Assembly (NCBI RefSeq): GCF_026262505.1
Contig: NC_067206.1
Location: forward strand, 3,996,879 to 4,060,878
Length of the DNA: 64,000 bases
Direction: 5' to 3'
DNA from: Trichomonas vaginalis G3
Lineage: Eukaryota; Parabasalia; Trichomonadida; Trichomonadidae
Positions within the stretch are counted from its first letter, which is position 1; every line of letters begins with the position of its first letter. The translations under genes were made by a program, and so were the position numbers. Under the pieces are notes generated by a model. That model was given only the letters and a program-made list of their open reading frames with translations. It was not told the origin of the DNA and ran no database searches. Shown piece by piece: positions 41,334 to 49,685 of the stretch.

Positions 41334-41382
41334 AAAATAAAGTTAATTTTAAAAATATTTTTTATTTTTTACTTTTAATAAA

Positions 41383-41622
41383 ATGAGTACTAAAATTACT
41401 GAAGCAACAAAACAAAAGTTTTTAGTTGAATACATTAAATCAGGAACTATTCCAGAAGGTTTTTATGTTCATCAAATGAAAGATGGTATTGTTCAATTTA
41501 GAAAAATTAAGCAGCCATTAAATAAAGATGGTATTTTGAGAAAGATTAAATTATATGAAGATAATATAGCAGAACTGAAGAAGAAGTTAGAAGAATTCGA
41601 AAAATCAGATGAAGCCGCGTAG
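41383..41622 (+). CDS. 79-residue Maverick protein with FY-KDG-RK-PL motif (M4)
   Basis: Paralog of the M3 protein at 29414: MSTKITEATKQKFLVEYIKS, GFYVHQMKDGIVQFRKIKQP and a C-terminal short coiled coil. Differences from M3 are mostly conservative or silent third-position changes, as expected for a gene under selection. Function unknown. Confidence 0.7.
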   Translation: MSTKITEATKQKFLVEYIKSGTIPEGFYVHQMKDGIVQFRKIKQPLNKDGILRKIKLYEDNIAELKKKLEEFEKSDEAA

Positions 41623-41641
41623 CGGCGAGACCCTTTGGGTC
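41614..41641. terminator. Two GC-rich hairpins at a gene end (M4)
   Basis: GCCGCGTAGCGGC (41614-41626) overlaps the stop codon of the gene at 41383, followed by GACCCTTTGGGTC (41629-41641). Same arrangement as at 25641-25667 in M3. Confidence 0.55.
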
Positions 41642-41671
41642 ATGAAATAATAAATTTTATTTTTATATAAA

Positions 41672-41812
41672 ATGAATTTTACTAATAAATTATTAATTAT
41701 CGTTTCATTACTCCTCATCTCCCGTGAAGCTCGTTTATGGTATGAATCTATAAAAGAGTTTGAAGACAGCAGCGATGACATTCCTGAATCATGCAAGCAT
41801 ATTTACTGTTGA
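41672..41812 (+). CDS. 46-residue Maverick protein with hydrophobic N-terminus (M4)
   Basis: MNFTNKLLIIVSLLLISREA, then an acidic stretch ending ESCKHIYC. The first 17 residues could be a signal or membrane segment. Preceded by TTTTATATAAA like other M4 starts. The last 45 bases are repeated at 44080-44124. Confidence 0.5.
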   Translation: MNFTNKLLIIVSLLLISREARLWYESIKEFEDSSDDIPESCKHIYC

Positions 41813-41969
41813 AAATTCACAAGGTTAGAAATGAGGTTAGATATCGGGTTAGATATGAGTATATAAGAATTTCCGAAAAAGTGACACCCAAAAAGTGACA
41901 CTTTCAATAGGGAGTAACACTTAAAAAGTGACAATTTAAAATTCACAATAAATAAAAATAATAAATTTT

Positions 41970-42539
41970 TTAGTCTATTAAATTATTCTTTTCTTTGAAA
42001 TCCTCTAAAAATTCTTCGAAATGTTCTAAAATATAATCTGGAGAATTATAACAAAATTCATTAATTTCTAACATATACGTATCTAACAATTCATTTGGAA
42101 TTTCAAACGATCTTAAATATGTAATTGAATTTTGTATCTTCTCATTTATTTGAGAAAGTTTTTCTTCAGCATTTTCCAATAAAAATCTTAATGGATTCAA
42201 ATTGGCTTCTTGATTCTGAACAAAATTTAATACTTGGTATAAACGTGATTGAACTTCTCTTTTCAATTTTGTTTTATAATCTGTCAATCGAGGCTCGCGA
42301 ATTCTAATTGAAGGAATAAAACCTGTTTGAAGTAAATCGTTTTTAATACGATAAAAGTAATTGGGTGCAACTTCTTCTAAAAGATTTTTGACAAAAACAT
42401 CAATTCTTTGATTTTTAACGCAGCCAAAATCGTGATATTTTATCTTTTTAAATAAAGATTCAGAAACGTTATTCACAACGGTTAATTCATTTGGTCTGGC
42501 AGCGGCTATCCACATCATAGCCAACAATTCCTTATACAA
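41970..42539 (-). pseudogene. MULE-like transposase, C-terminal fragment
   Basis: The frame of 189 residues starts inside a hairpin arm (the first residues MYKELLAMM are translated repeat), so only the part from about ARPNELTVVNNVSESLFKKI is gene-derived. NNVSESLFKKIK is the glutamate-bearing block that ends the DDE domain in MULE transposases (compare NNISESHFKVLK at 5780). A long helical tail follows. The catalytic aspartates are missing. Confidence 0.55.
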
Positions 42540-43240
42540 AATTCAAAAACTTGGGTGCAATCAGAACTGATTGCACCCAAGTTTTTGAACTTTCTTGAGG
42601 GAATTAAAGGGTGAGAGATTTATAGTCTATCTATATATCTCCCACCCTCTAATTCCCTCCCTGACAGCGGGAAATTTTGTCTGAATGTTAAACTATTCAG
42701 ACAAAGTTTCCCACTGTTTGCGAAGGAATTGTTGGCTATGATGTACTGATTCATGATCAGTACATCATAGCCAACAATTCCTTATATAAAGTTCAAAAAC
42801 TTGGGTGCAATCAGTTCTGATTGCACCCAAGTTTTTGAACTTTCTTGAGGGAATTAAAGGGTGAGAGATTTATAGTCTATCTATATATCTCCCACCCTCT
42901 AATTCCCTCCCTGACAGCGGGAAATTTTGTCTGAATGTTAAACTATTCAGACAAAGTTTCCCACTGTTTGCGAAGGAATTGTTGGCTATGATGTACTGAT
43001 TCATGATCAGTACATCATAGCCAACAATTCCTTATATAAAGTTCAAAAACTTGGGTGCAATCAGAACTGATTGCACCCAAGTTTTTGAACTTTCTCGAGG
43101 GAATGAAAGGGTAAGAGGTATACATTATGAATATATACCTCTTACCCTTCCATTCCCTCTCTGACAGCGGAAAACTTTGTCTGAATGTTAAATTATTCAG
43201 ACAAAGTTTCCCGCTGTCAGCGAAAGAATTGTTCCATCTG
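42512..43240. repeat. Composite hairpin array 1 (three ~250-bp units)
   Basis: Units start at 42512, 42762 and 43012. Each holds four different hairpins in fixed order: (a) TTCAAAAACTTGGGTGCAAT, stem 26, loop 2; (b) GAGGGAATTAAAGGGTGAGA, stem about 26; (c) GACAGCGGGAAATTTTGTCT, stem about 25; (d) GGAATTGTTGGCTATGATGT, stem about 28. Units 1 and 2 are almost identical; unit 3 differs more, mainly in hairpins (b) and (c). No frame is conserved. Confidence 0.95.
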
Positions 43241-43790
43241 GTGCATAGAGTGTGAATCTATGCACCAAATGGAGCAAGTCCCTCGCGAAATTGCCAAAAC
43301 TTGCGTCGCATTTCAAAGATTGCGACCCAAATTTTGGCGATTTCTAATAGAGATCGAGTATTTTGAATCACTGACCTATATGCAGTGGCTCAAAGGGCTC
43401 CATCTCTACTTTGAAGCAAGGAAACTTTCCTCGAAATTTTGATAATTTGAAGAAAGTTTTCAAGCAATTAACAAAGGATTACTCGCTATGAGGTAAAAAT
43501 TCTAGATTTTCACCTCATAGCGAGAGCTTCCCTTTCATTGCTTGAAAACTTTCCCCAGCTTCAAAATTGGGGAAAGGGCTGTAAAGTCGACTCCGATACC
43601 AGCAGGTACCAGAGTATTTAAAAGAGAAGCCCTCGTACGAGTTTCTATGAAGACCTTCTCATTCAAGAAGATCTTAATAGAAAATTGTACGAGGGCATTG
43701 GAAACTCGCGTCTGGTACATGTTGGTACCAGAGTGTTTGAGATTTGAAGACTCTGGTACTAACATGTACCAGAATTTATGATGAATTTAA
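43241..43790. repeat. Cluster of single-copy hairpins beside array 1
   Basis: At least five unrelated near-perfect hairpins stand end to end: about 43235-43270 (TGGTGCATAGA), 43285-43350 (GAAATTGCCAAAACTTGCGT), 43450-43550 (nested, with CTCGCTATGAGGTAAAAATT), 43626-43700 (CCCTCGTACGAGTTTCTATG) and 43708-43772 (TCTGGTACATGTTGGTACCA). Same style as the arrays but not repeated. Confidence 0.85.
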
Positions 43791-44079
43791 GATGGACCAT
43801 TATAAAATGGTAGCGGTTTGTTTCAAAAAAAATTAGATGAGATTTGCATAGATATAGATTATATGATTTATACATATGAAAAATAATATATAAAAATATA
43901 ATTTTGAGATAATTATGTAAATAATATTTTAAATATTTGAATTTGAGGTATAATTTTATAGTAAAATATATTATAAAGAGTATTTATATAAATATTGTAA
44001 AATAATATAAGTAATAAAAATTGAGACCCCTCCCTGTTTTTGATGTTTTGTCACTTTTTCGGTAATTCTTATTGTTTCA
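43791..44079. other. AT-rich tail of the MULE-like remnant
   Basis: No gene. Ends with GTCACTTTTTCGGTAATTCT, the inverted partner of the left end at 41862. Confidence 0.5.
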
Positions 44080-44322
44080 CAGCAGCGATGACATTCCTGA
44101 ATCATGCAAGCATATTTACTGTTGAAAATTCACAAGGTTAGAAATGAGGTTAGATATCGGGTTGTTGTAAGACGAGTTACGGAAAGTGAGGTGAACCGAA
44201 AAAGTGACACTTATTTGGTCGGATAAATTCCCTATATATTTACTTGTCAAAAAAAATCAGACTTTTTTTGCTTTAAAAAATTTATAAGTTAATTATTGAG
44301 AACGAAGGTGAAAGGAAATGGA

Positions 44323-45272
44323 TATCTCTTACCTTTCATTCCCTCGAGAAAGTTCAAAAACTTGGGTGCAATCAGTTCTGATTGCACCCAAGTTTTTGAA
44401 CTTTGTATAAGGAATTGTTGGCTATGATGCACTGATCATGAATCAGTACATCATAGCCAACAATTCCTTCGCAAACAGCGGGAAACTTTGTCTGAATAGT
44501 TTAACATTCAGACAAAGTTTCCCGCTGTCAGAGAGGGAATGGAAGGGTAAGAGGTATATATTCATAATGTATACCTCTTACCCTTTCATTCCCTCGAGAA
44601 AGTTCAAAAACTTGGGTGCAATCAGTTCTGATTGCACCCAAGTTTTTGAACTTTGTATAAGGAATTGTTGGCTATGATGCACTGATCATGAATCAGTACA
44701 TCATAGCCAACAATTCCTTCGCAAACAGCGGGAAACTTTGTCTGAATAGTTTAACATTCAGACAAAGTTTCCCGCTGTCAGAAGGAATGGAAGGGTAAGA
44801 GGTATATATTCATAATGTATACCTCTTACCCTTTCATTCCCTCGAGAAAGTTCAAAAACTTGGGTGCAATCAGTTCTGATTGCACCCAAGTTTTTGAACT
44901 TTGTATAAGGAATTGTTGGCTATGATGCACTGATCATGAATCAGTACATCATAGCCAACAATTCCTTCGCAAACAGCGGGAAACTTTGTCTGAATAGTTT
45001 AACATTCAGACAAAGTTTCCCGCTGTCAGAGAGGGAATGGAAGGGTAAGAGGTATATATTCATAATGTATACCTCTTACCCTTTCATTCCCTCGAGAAAG
45101 TTCAAAAACTTGGGTGCAATCAGTTCTGATTGCACCCAAGTTTTTGAACTTTGTATAAGGAATTGTTGGCTATGATGCACTGATCATGAATCAGTACATC
45201 ATAGCCAACAATTCCTTCGCAAACAGCGGGAAACTTTGTCCGAATAGTTTAACATTCAGACAAAGTTTCCCA
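44323..45272. repeat. Composite hairpin array 2 (about four ~250-bp units, inverted)
   Basis: The same four hairpins as array 1, in reverse order and orientation. The block GGAATTGTTGGCTATGATGC recurs at 44411, 44661, 44909 and 45159 (periods 250, 248, 250). Units here are almost identical and closest to unit 3 of array 1. ORFs 44438-44677 and 44936-45175 are translations of the repeat and are not genes. Confidence 0.95.
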
Positions 45273-45602
45273 ACTTTCAAGCCGAAATTCGCGGATACCA
45301 TTCACCAACTAGCTTTCTATGATGGTTATTAAAAATCAAGATCTATATTAAATTCAAAATCTACTCAAAGTCACTAATGTTCGATTTCGGAGTGTCAAAT
45401 TACTGTACTACAGTTGCTGCTTCTTCTGCAACTTGCGTATCTCTGTAACGAAGAAAAAAAATATGTAAATGTTTTAAAAAGTAAGTGTTTATTCTTATTA
45501 ATCTGACTGAGCTTAGTAAGAAGATGTAATCGATATTGTTAATTTGTGTTAAAAATTAGATTTTATTTTCGATTTTAAAATATTACCGAATTAATTTCTT
45601 TG

Positions 45603-46039
45603 ATTGGCTCTCCTCTCGCGGAAATGTTGAAGAGAAATCCTCAAATCCTTAATTTCTCCATCAACTTTCCAAAGGGGTTCTTTGGTGGTATCATATTTTT
45701 CGCTGATATCATAAAATTTGTTTGGTGTAAACCAGGTATGTATTTCTGGATTTTTTGGTAACTGTGTATGTGGTGTTGCGTTATAATTTTCGATTAAATT
45801 TTGAATTTGATCCCTTGTGGTGGATCTTTTGGTTTTGGACCTGTACGTAATTTTGGAATTTCAATTTGATTGAAATTAAGAGCGTTTTTAAAAGTTTTAT
45901 GTGATATTGTGGGAAGAATTCTTCCATCTGTTAAAGGGACATTTTGGAGAACGGTTTCGACGTTAATACCGCTTTGAATTTGTTGATTAGCTTGATTTAA
46001 CCATTCTAAATCAATTAAATCGAAGATTCTACCACTCAT
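45603..46039 (-). pseudogene. Integrase remnant of the short Ginger-like copy
   Basis: Begins MSGRIFDLIDLEWLNQANQQ, aligned with the N-terminus of the long copy (LTDGRIL…ISHKTF shared). The downstream part aligns with the C-terminal region (HTWFTPNKFYDISEKYD and a basic RRANQRN end). The core catalytic region is not seen. Fossil of a plain integrase-type transposase. Confidence 0.65.
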
Positions 46040-46370
46040 TTGAAAATTATAAGTTTTGAAAAAAACCGTAAATCATTATTGAATCTAAAAATATTTATGT
46101 ACAAAAAGTCGGTATATATTCTATAATTATTTAAAATAATGAAAAAGTTGATTTGTGAATCATTGAAATATTAATGCTGTTATATATATATATCAGATGA
46201 TATAAGATGATTTTTTTAAATAAAAAATAAAATTTAATTTTTTAATTGTTAAAATAAGAATAGTAAGCTTGACAAGTAATTTAAGTTTTTGCTTTGTAAA
46301 GTTATTTGGTTGGCAAATGCATTGTGTCACTTTTTCTTTGAGTTCACTTTCCGTAATTTGTCTTATGATA

Positions 46371-46810
46371 GGGTTAGATATACCCTAAAATTAATTTTAT
46401 CATTTATGAAAAATTTAGTATATACAGAAATTAAAAAATTTTTGAGTTAATTTATTTTTTAAAAATTATTTTTTTACTCTGGGTGTTAAAATCTATGATA
46501 AAAAAAATAAATAAAAAATTTTAACGTTAATTTTTAAAGTTTATTTTTAAAAAAATTATTTTTTTTTATTTTGTGAAGTGTCAAAAATTTTAACGTTAAT
46601 TTTTAAGTTTATTTTTTAAAAAAATATTTTTTATTTTGTAAAGTGTCAAAAAATTTAACGTTAATTTTTAAGTTTATTTTTTAAAAAATTATTTTTTTTA
46701 TTTTTTGTAAATGTCAAATGTATTTTACGTGTCAAACGGTTTTTGTAAATTCTAGTAATTTTGGTTCCGGGGGCGTAGACCCTTGGTACCGAAATTATGG
46801 ATACTAACTG
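46371..46810. repeat. Tandem AT repeats near the right edge of M4
   Basis: Four copies of a ~75-base unit containing TTAACGTTAATTTTTAAGTT and TTGTAAAGTGTCAAA lie at 46500-46720. Then CGTGTCAAACGGTTTTTGTA and a GC-richer hairpin-like GGTTCCGGGGGCGTAGACCC-TTGGTACC at about 46763-46791. After this the sequence becomes ordinary host spacer. Confidence 0.65.
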
Positions 46811-48900
46811 CTGTAGCTTTGGTATTATAACTATCTAGTATTAAAGTTACGTAATTACAATCTTTTAAAGAGTAATTCCTCATAGAACTTCAAAAATTTG
46901 GAGAATCTTTGAAAAACTACTCTTTAGAGTAATTTGACTGAGGTTTTGTGTTAGAAGATTAATTTTCTGTTGATATTTTTGGATTTACTGTATAGAAATT
47001 GTAGATTGATCGCGAAAATCCAAAATTCTGGAGATTTTTGGAAGATCCGCGCTTGAAACGAGCGTATTTGATGATTTTGCATCATCTCTGAGCTTGGATG
47101 TTGTAAATTTTGAAGTATAAAAGAGTTATTAGTTGAAATTCATTCGCTCATTTAAAAAGTGAAATATTTTCATTGAAAAATGAAAAATTAAGGCCATTCT
47201 AGAAGCCAATCAAAAATACAATTAAAATAATATGATTCTTGGTGAAAAAATAATCCAAAAAAAATTGAAAAATGAAATTTGAAGAAAAAAATTACAGATT
47301 TAACAATATATAAAGGATTTTATAAATTTATGTGTCAAATAAAGACTATTAAAATAGGTGGGGATTAAAGTATAATATGGTTTGAATTAAAAATTTGTGG
47401 AAATCAATGTATGAAAAAGAGAGATTTTATAATAAATACAACTGAAATGTATAATGAAATTTGATCAGTATCAATAAAAAACACTCCTTTAGTAAACTTG
47501 TAGTCTGAAATATTGCATTGAGAAAAAAATACTCCAAATTTGCTCAATGAGTTTAGAAATGTAAAGATTTAGGACATGCTTTACATTTGTAAACTCATTT
47601 AGTAAACTTGTAGTTTGAAATATTGCATTGAGAAAAAAGTGCTTCGAATTTACTCAATAAGCTCACAAATGTAAAGCTTTTGTATAAGCTTTACACTTGT
47701 AAACTCATTTAGTAAACTTGTAGTTTGGAATATTGCATTTAGCAAATAAGTACTCCAAATTTGCTCAATGAGTTTAGAAATGTAAAGATTTAGGACATGC
47801 TTTACATTTGTAAACTCATTGAGCAAATTTGGATTAAAAAATTTAAATTTAATTTGAATTATGGGTTGTAATTCAATGTAAGATTGTCCTTTAAGTCAAA
47901 ATAGACTATGAAATCAAATAAACCAAGGGAAATCGTAAGAATCTTTTTCGATTCATAATTTAATAAATAATCTTTTGCTGTATTTAAGATATCGATTAAT
48001 ACTTAACGAAATTTTGAATAACTGCATACGTGAATGAGATAAATGAAGTTTGAGATCTGAGGTAGAAGAATTCGAAATTTCGAATATATGCGAATTTGGT
48101 GATAACAATTGAAAAGTAAAATTTAAACTTGTCACAACACATAACAAAACTCCACCTGCATAAATCGAGTATATTGTATATGGTTGGTCTAAAATGAAAA
48201 AAGTGTACGTTTAAAATACGATTATTTAACAAAACTGGAAGGTCAACGATTATTTAACAAAACTTGAATCGACCCTAAAAAAACCCTTACGAAACTAGTC
48301 TACAGCTTAGCTAGTTTTTTTTTATAAAATGTCTACTGGATGCTAACAAATACGAACATAATCTCACCTCTCGACTTGAATATTAATTCTCATAACAAAA
48401 TTCTTATTTTAAGATAGTAAAATAATATTGTTTTTATTTCAACAACAACAAGTAAATAGATGAATGAAAACGTAATACATTAGCAGAGATATAGTAACTA
48501 ACGTGTAAATTTGAGTTATTAGTACTCCCGTCAAAATGTATAAAATTGAAATCAGAAATATCAAAAGAAAATATGCTGTAATGTACACTCATTGTAGAGA
48601 TCATTGTAACTAATGAATAACTTATGTAATAAAGCCGACTTTTTTTCTGACTGCAATAATTTCCTCAAATTCTAGTGACTTTTTCTATATACAAGTTATT
48701 TGAATATGTATCAAAAGATATGTAAAAATTCATAATTATGAGGAATCTTGTCGTTGCATTTTCGAGATGCAAAGCACCAATTCGTTAATTATAACGTGCA
48801 AAAAGGAAGTGATCAGTAGACCTTGGAAAAAAGAAGAAGGGCTATACTTTTCGTGAGACTTCATCTTTTATGAACATATGGGATTTTGTAAACTTACACG
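46811..48900. other. AT-rich host spacer
   Basis: No convincing gene. Three tandem ~118-base repeats at 47480-47835 each contain GAAATGTAAAGATTTAGGAC and its complement CTTTACATTTG, a hairpin with a short loop. The minus-strand ORFs at 47953-48232 lack family features and are not called. Confidence 0.6.
47480..47835. repeat. Three tandem ~118-bp repeats with a TGTAAAG hairpin
   Basis: The units start near TTTAGTAAACTTGTAGT at about 47490, 47596 and 47706. Each includes AATTTGCTCAATGAGTTTAG and an inverted AAATGTAAAG…CTTTACATTT pair. Confidence 0.75.
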
Positions 48901-48926
48901 ATTTATTCTGATTCAGAAAGATCTAG

Positions 48927-48939
48927 TCACTTTTTATCA
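48927..48939 (+). promoter_or_regulatory. Trichomonad Inr core promoter
   Basis: TCACTTTTTATCA fits the known T. vaginalis initiator consensus TCAYTWYTCATTA at most positions. With the A at 48929 as +1, the 5' UTR of the gene at 48958 would be 29 bases, a little long but within the usual short range. Confidence 0.6.
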
Positions 48940-48957
48940 AACCTCTATATTTTCTTT

Positions 48958-49221
48958 ATGCTATTTTTTCTCAGCCTCGTTTTGATATACTCTCTAAATC
49001 TCAGACCGATTAATGTTCATTCAAATCACACAGAATTCTTCAATCCAAACTCTGACTCATGGAATTTATGTAAGATGGAAAATCGTGTTTCGGCTCTTTC
49101 TCTCCTTGGGCCTTCAGATGAAGAATTCAAGGTTGCTATGAGCAATGTATCAATTATGGTTGGCTCGGTAACTTTAGGAACGTTACTTTTTGACTGGTTC
49201 AAGAGGCACCACCAAATATAA
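48958..49221 (+). CDS. Small secreted or membrane protein, 87 residues
   Basis: MLFFLSLVLIYSLNLRPINV is a good signal peptide or first membrane segment. A polar part with Asn-linked site NHT follows, and a second hydrophobic stretch (VSIMVGSVTLGTLLFDWF) comes just before the basic end KRHHQI, as in a type I membrane protein. An Inr-type promoter lies 19-31 bases upstream. No family is recognised. The isolated position and promoter suggest a real host gene. Confidence 0.55.
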   Translation: MLFFLSLVLIYSLNLRPINVHSNHTEFFNPNSDSWNLCKMENRVSALSLLGPSDEEFKVAMSNVSIMVGSVTLGTLLFDWFKRHHQI

Positions 49222-49685
49222 TATACAAATCAAGCTTTTATATAAACTCTGTTTTGTTTTTAATTGCATTAGATTATATTACTAATTTTTATATAACATC
49301 TAAAAATTTTGTATTTTCTACTGTTTCCTGATTATAAGGTAACGCTAATTTCTGCTGATCTCCTCCTTTTCTTATTCAATTGTTTTATAATTTAAAAAAA
49401 ATACAATTTTTTTCCAAATCACGATTAATTAAAATGAAAAGCCTTTCAGTAGAACGTGGCCGTTAGGTTATACATTTGCACCATTTATGAAAATGGATTT
49501 GGTCATAGGAAAACCATTAATAAAAATTCTTGATATGCATTATATACCATATTGCTATTGAAACCATATTTAAATTTTCCTACCATTGATAAAGGTTGAC
49601 CAGCAAAAAATTTGTTATTGCGCAATTTTTTAAATATTATAATAATTTTTTTTTATTTAAGCAAAAACAATAAAAAAATAGTATA
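49222..49685. other. Spacer between two host genes
   Basis: AT-rich and without a gene; it lies between the 3' ends of the convergent genes at 48958 and 49686. Confidence 0.5.

Larger units (their letters stand above)
41862..44072. mobile_element. MULE-like remnant carrying hairpin array 1
   Basis: Ends are inverted: TAAGAATTTCCGAAAAAGTG(aca) at left and its complement with one difference at right (44046-44071). It is flanked by 82-base direct copies of M4 sequence (41767-41848 and 44080-44162) rather than a short target duplication. Contents are a C-terminal transposase fragment on the minus strand and then more than 1.2 kb of hairpins. It resembles foldback-type elements, some of which in other eukaryotes use MULE transposases. 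Confidence 0.5.
44164..46370. mobile_element. Ginger-like transposon, short copy carrying hairpin array 2
   Basis: 2207 bp. Left end TGTTGTAAGACGAGTTACGG, right end the inverted relative (…CCGTAATTTGTCTTATGATA), with GGGT on both sides, a 4-bp target duplication. The ends and a subterminal block match the long copy at 36460-40822. It keeps only pieces of the integrase gene and carries hairpin array 2, so it is non-autonomous. Confidence 0.7.
30300..46810. mobile_element. Maverick/Polinton M4, ATPase and penton half, with nested insertions
   Basis: A second well-preserved Maverick segment, more AT-rich than M3. It has the packaging ATPase, penton-like capsid protein, a second structural protein, membrane proteins and many small genes, but no polymerase or major capsid gene in the visible part. 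Two integrase-bearing Ginger-like elements, a Tvmar1 and a MULE-like remnant have inserted in its right half. Its terminal repeats are not identified; both boundaries are approximate. It looks young, with few breaks besides the insertions, but is not whole. Confidence 0.7.

Noticed and set aside
43185-43781. ORFs of 76-85 residues on both strands
   Set aside because: They read through hairpin stems; opposite-strand ORFs of similar length are expected from palindromes.
44438-45175. Two identical 79-residue ORFs
   Set aside because: They read across the hairpin units of array 2 and repeat with the 250-bp period; they are products of the repeat.
42512-45272. CRISPR-like array
   Set aside because: The period is regular, but there are no variable spacers between constant repeats; the whole 250-bp unit repeats, and the organism is a eukaryote.
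47953-48232. Overlapping minus-strand ORFs of 64 and 78 residues
   Set aside because: No family, no promoter of the trichomonad type, and overlapping frames of equal quality.
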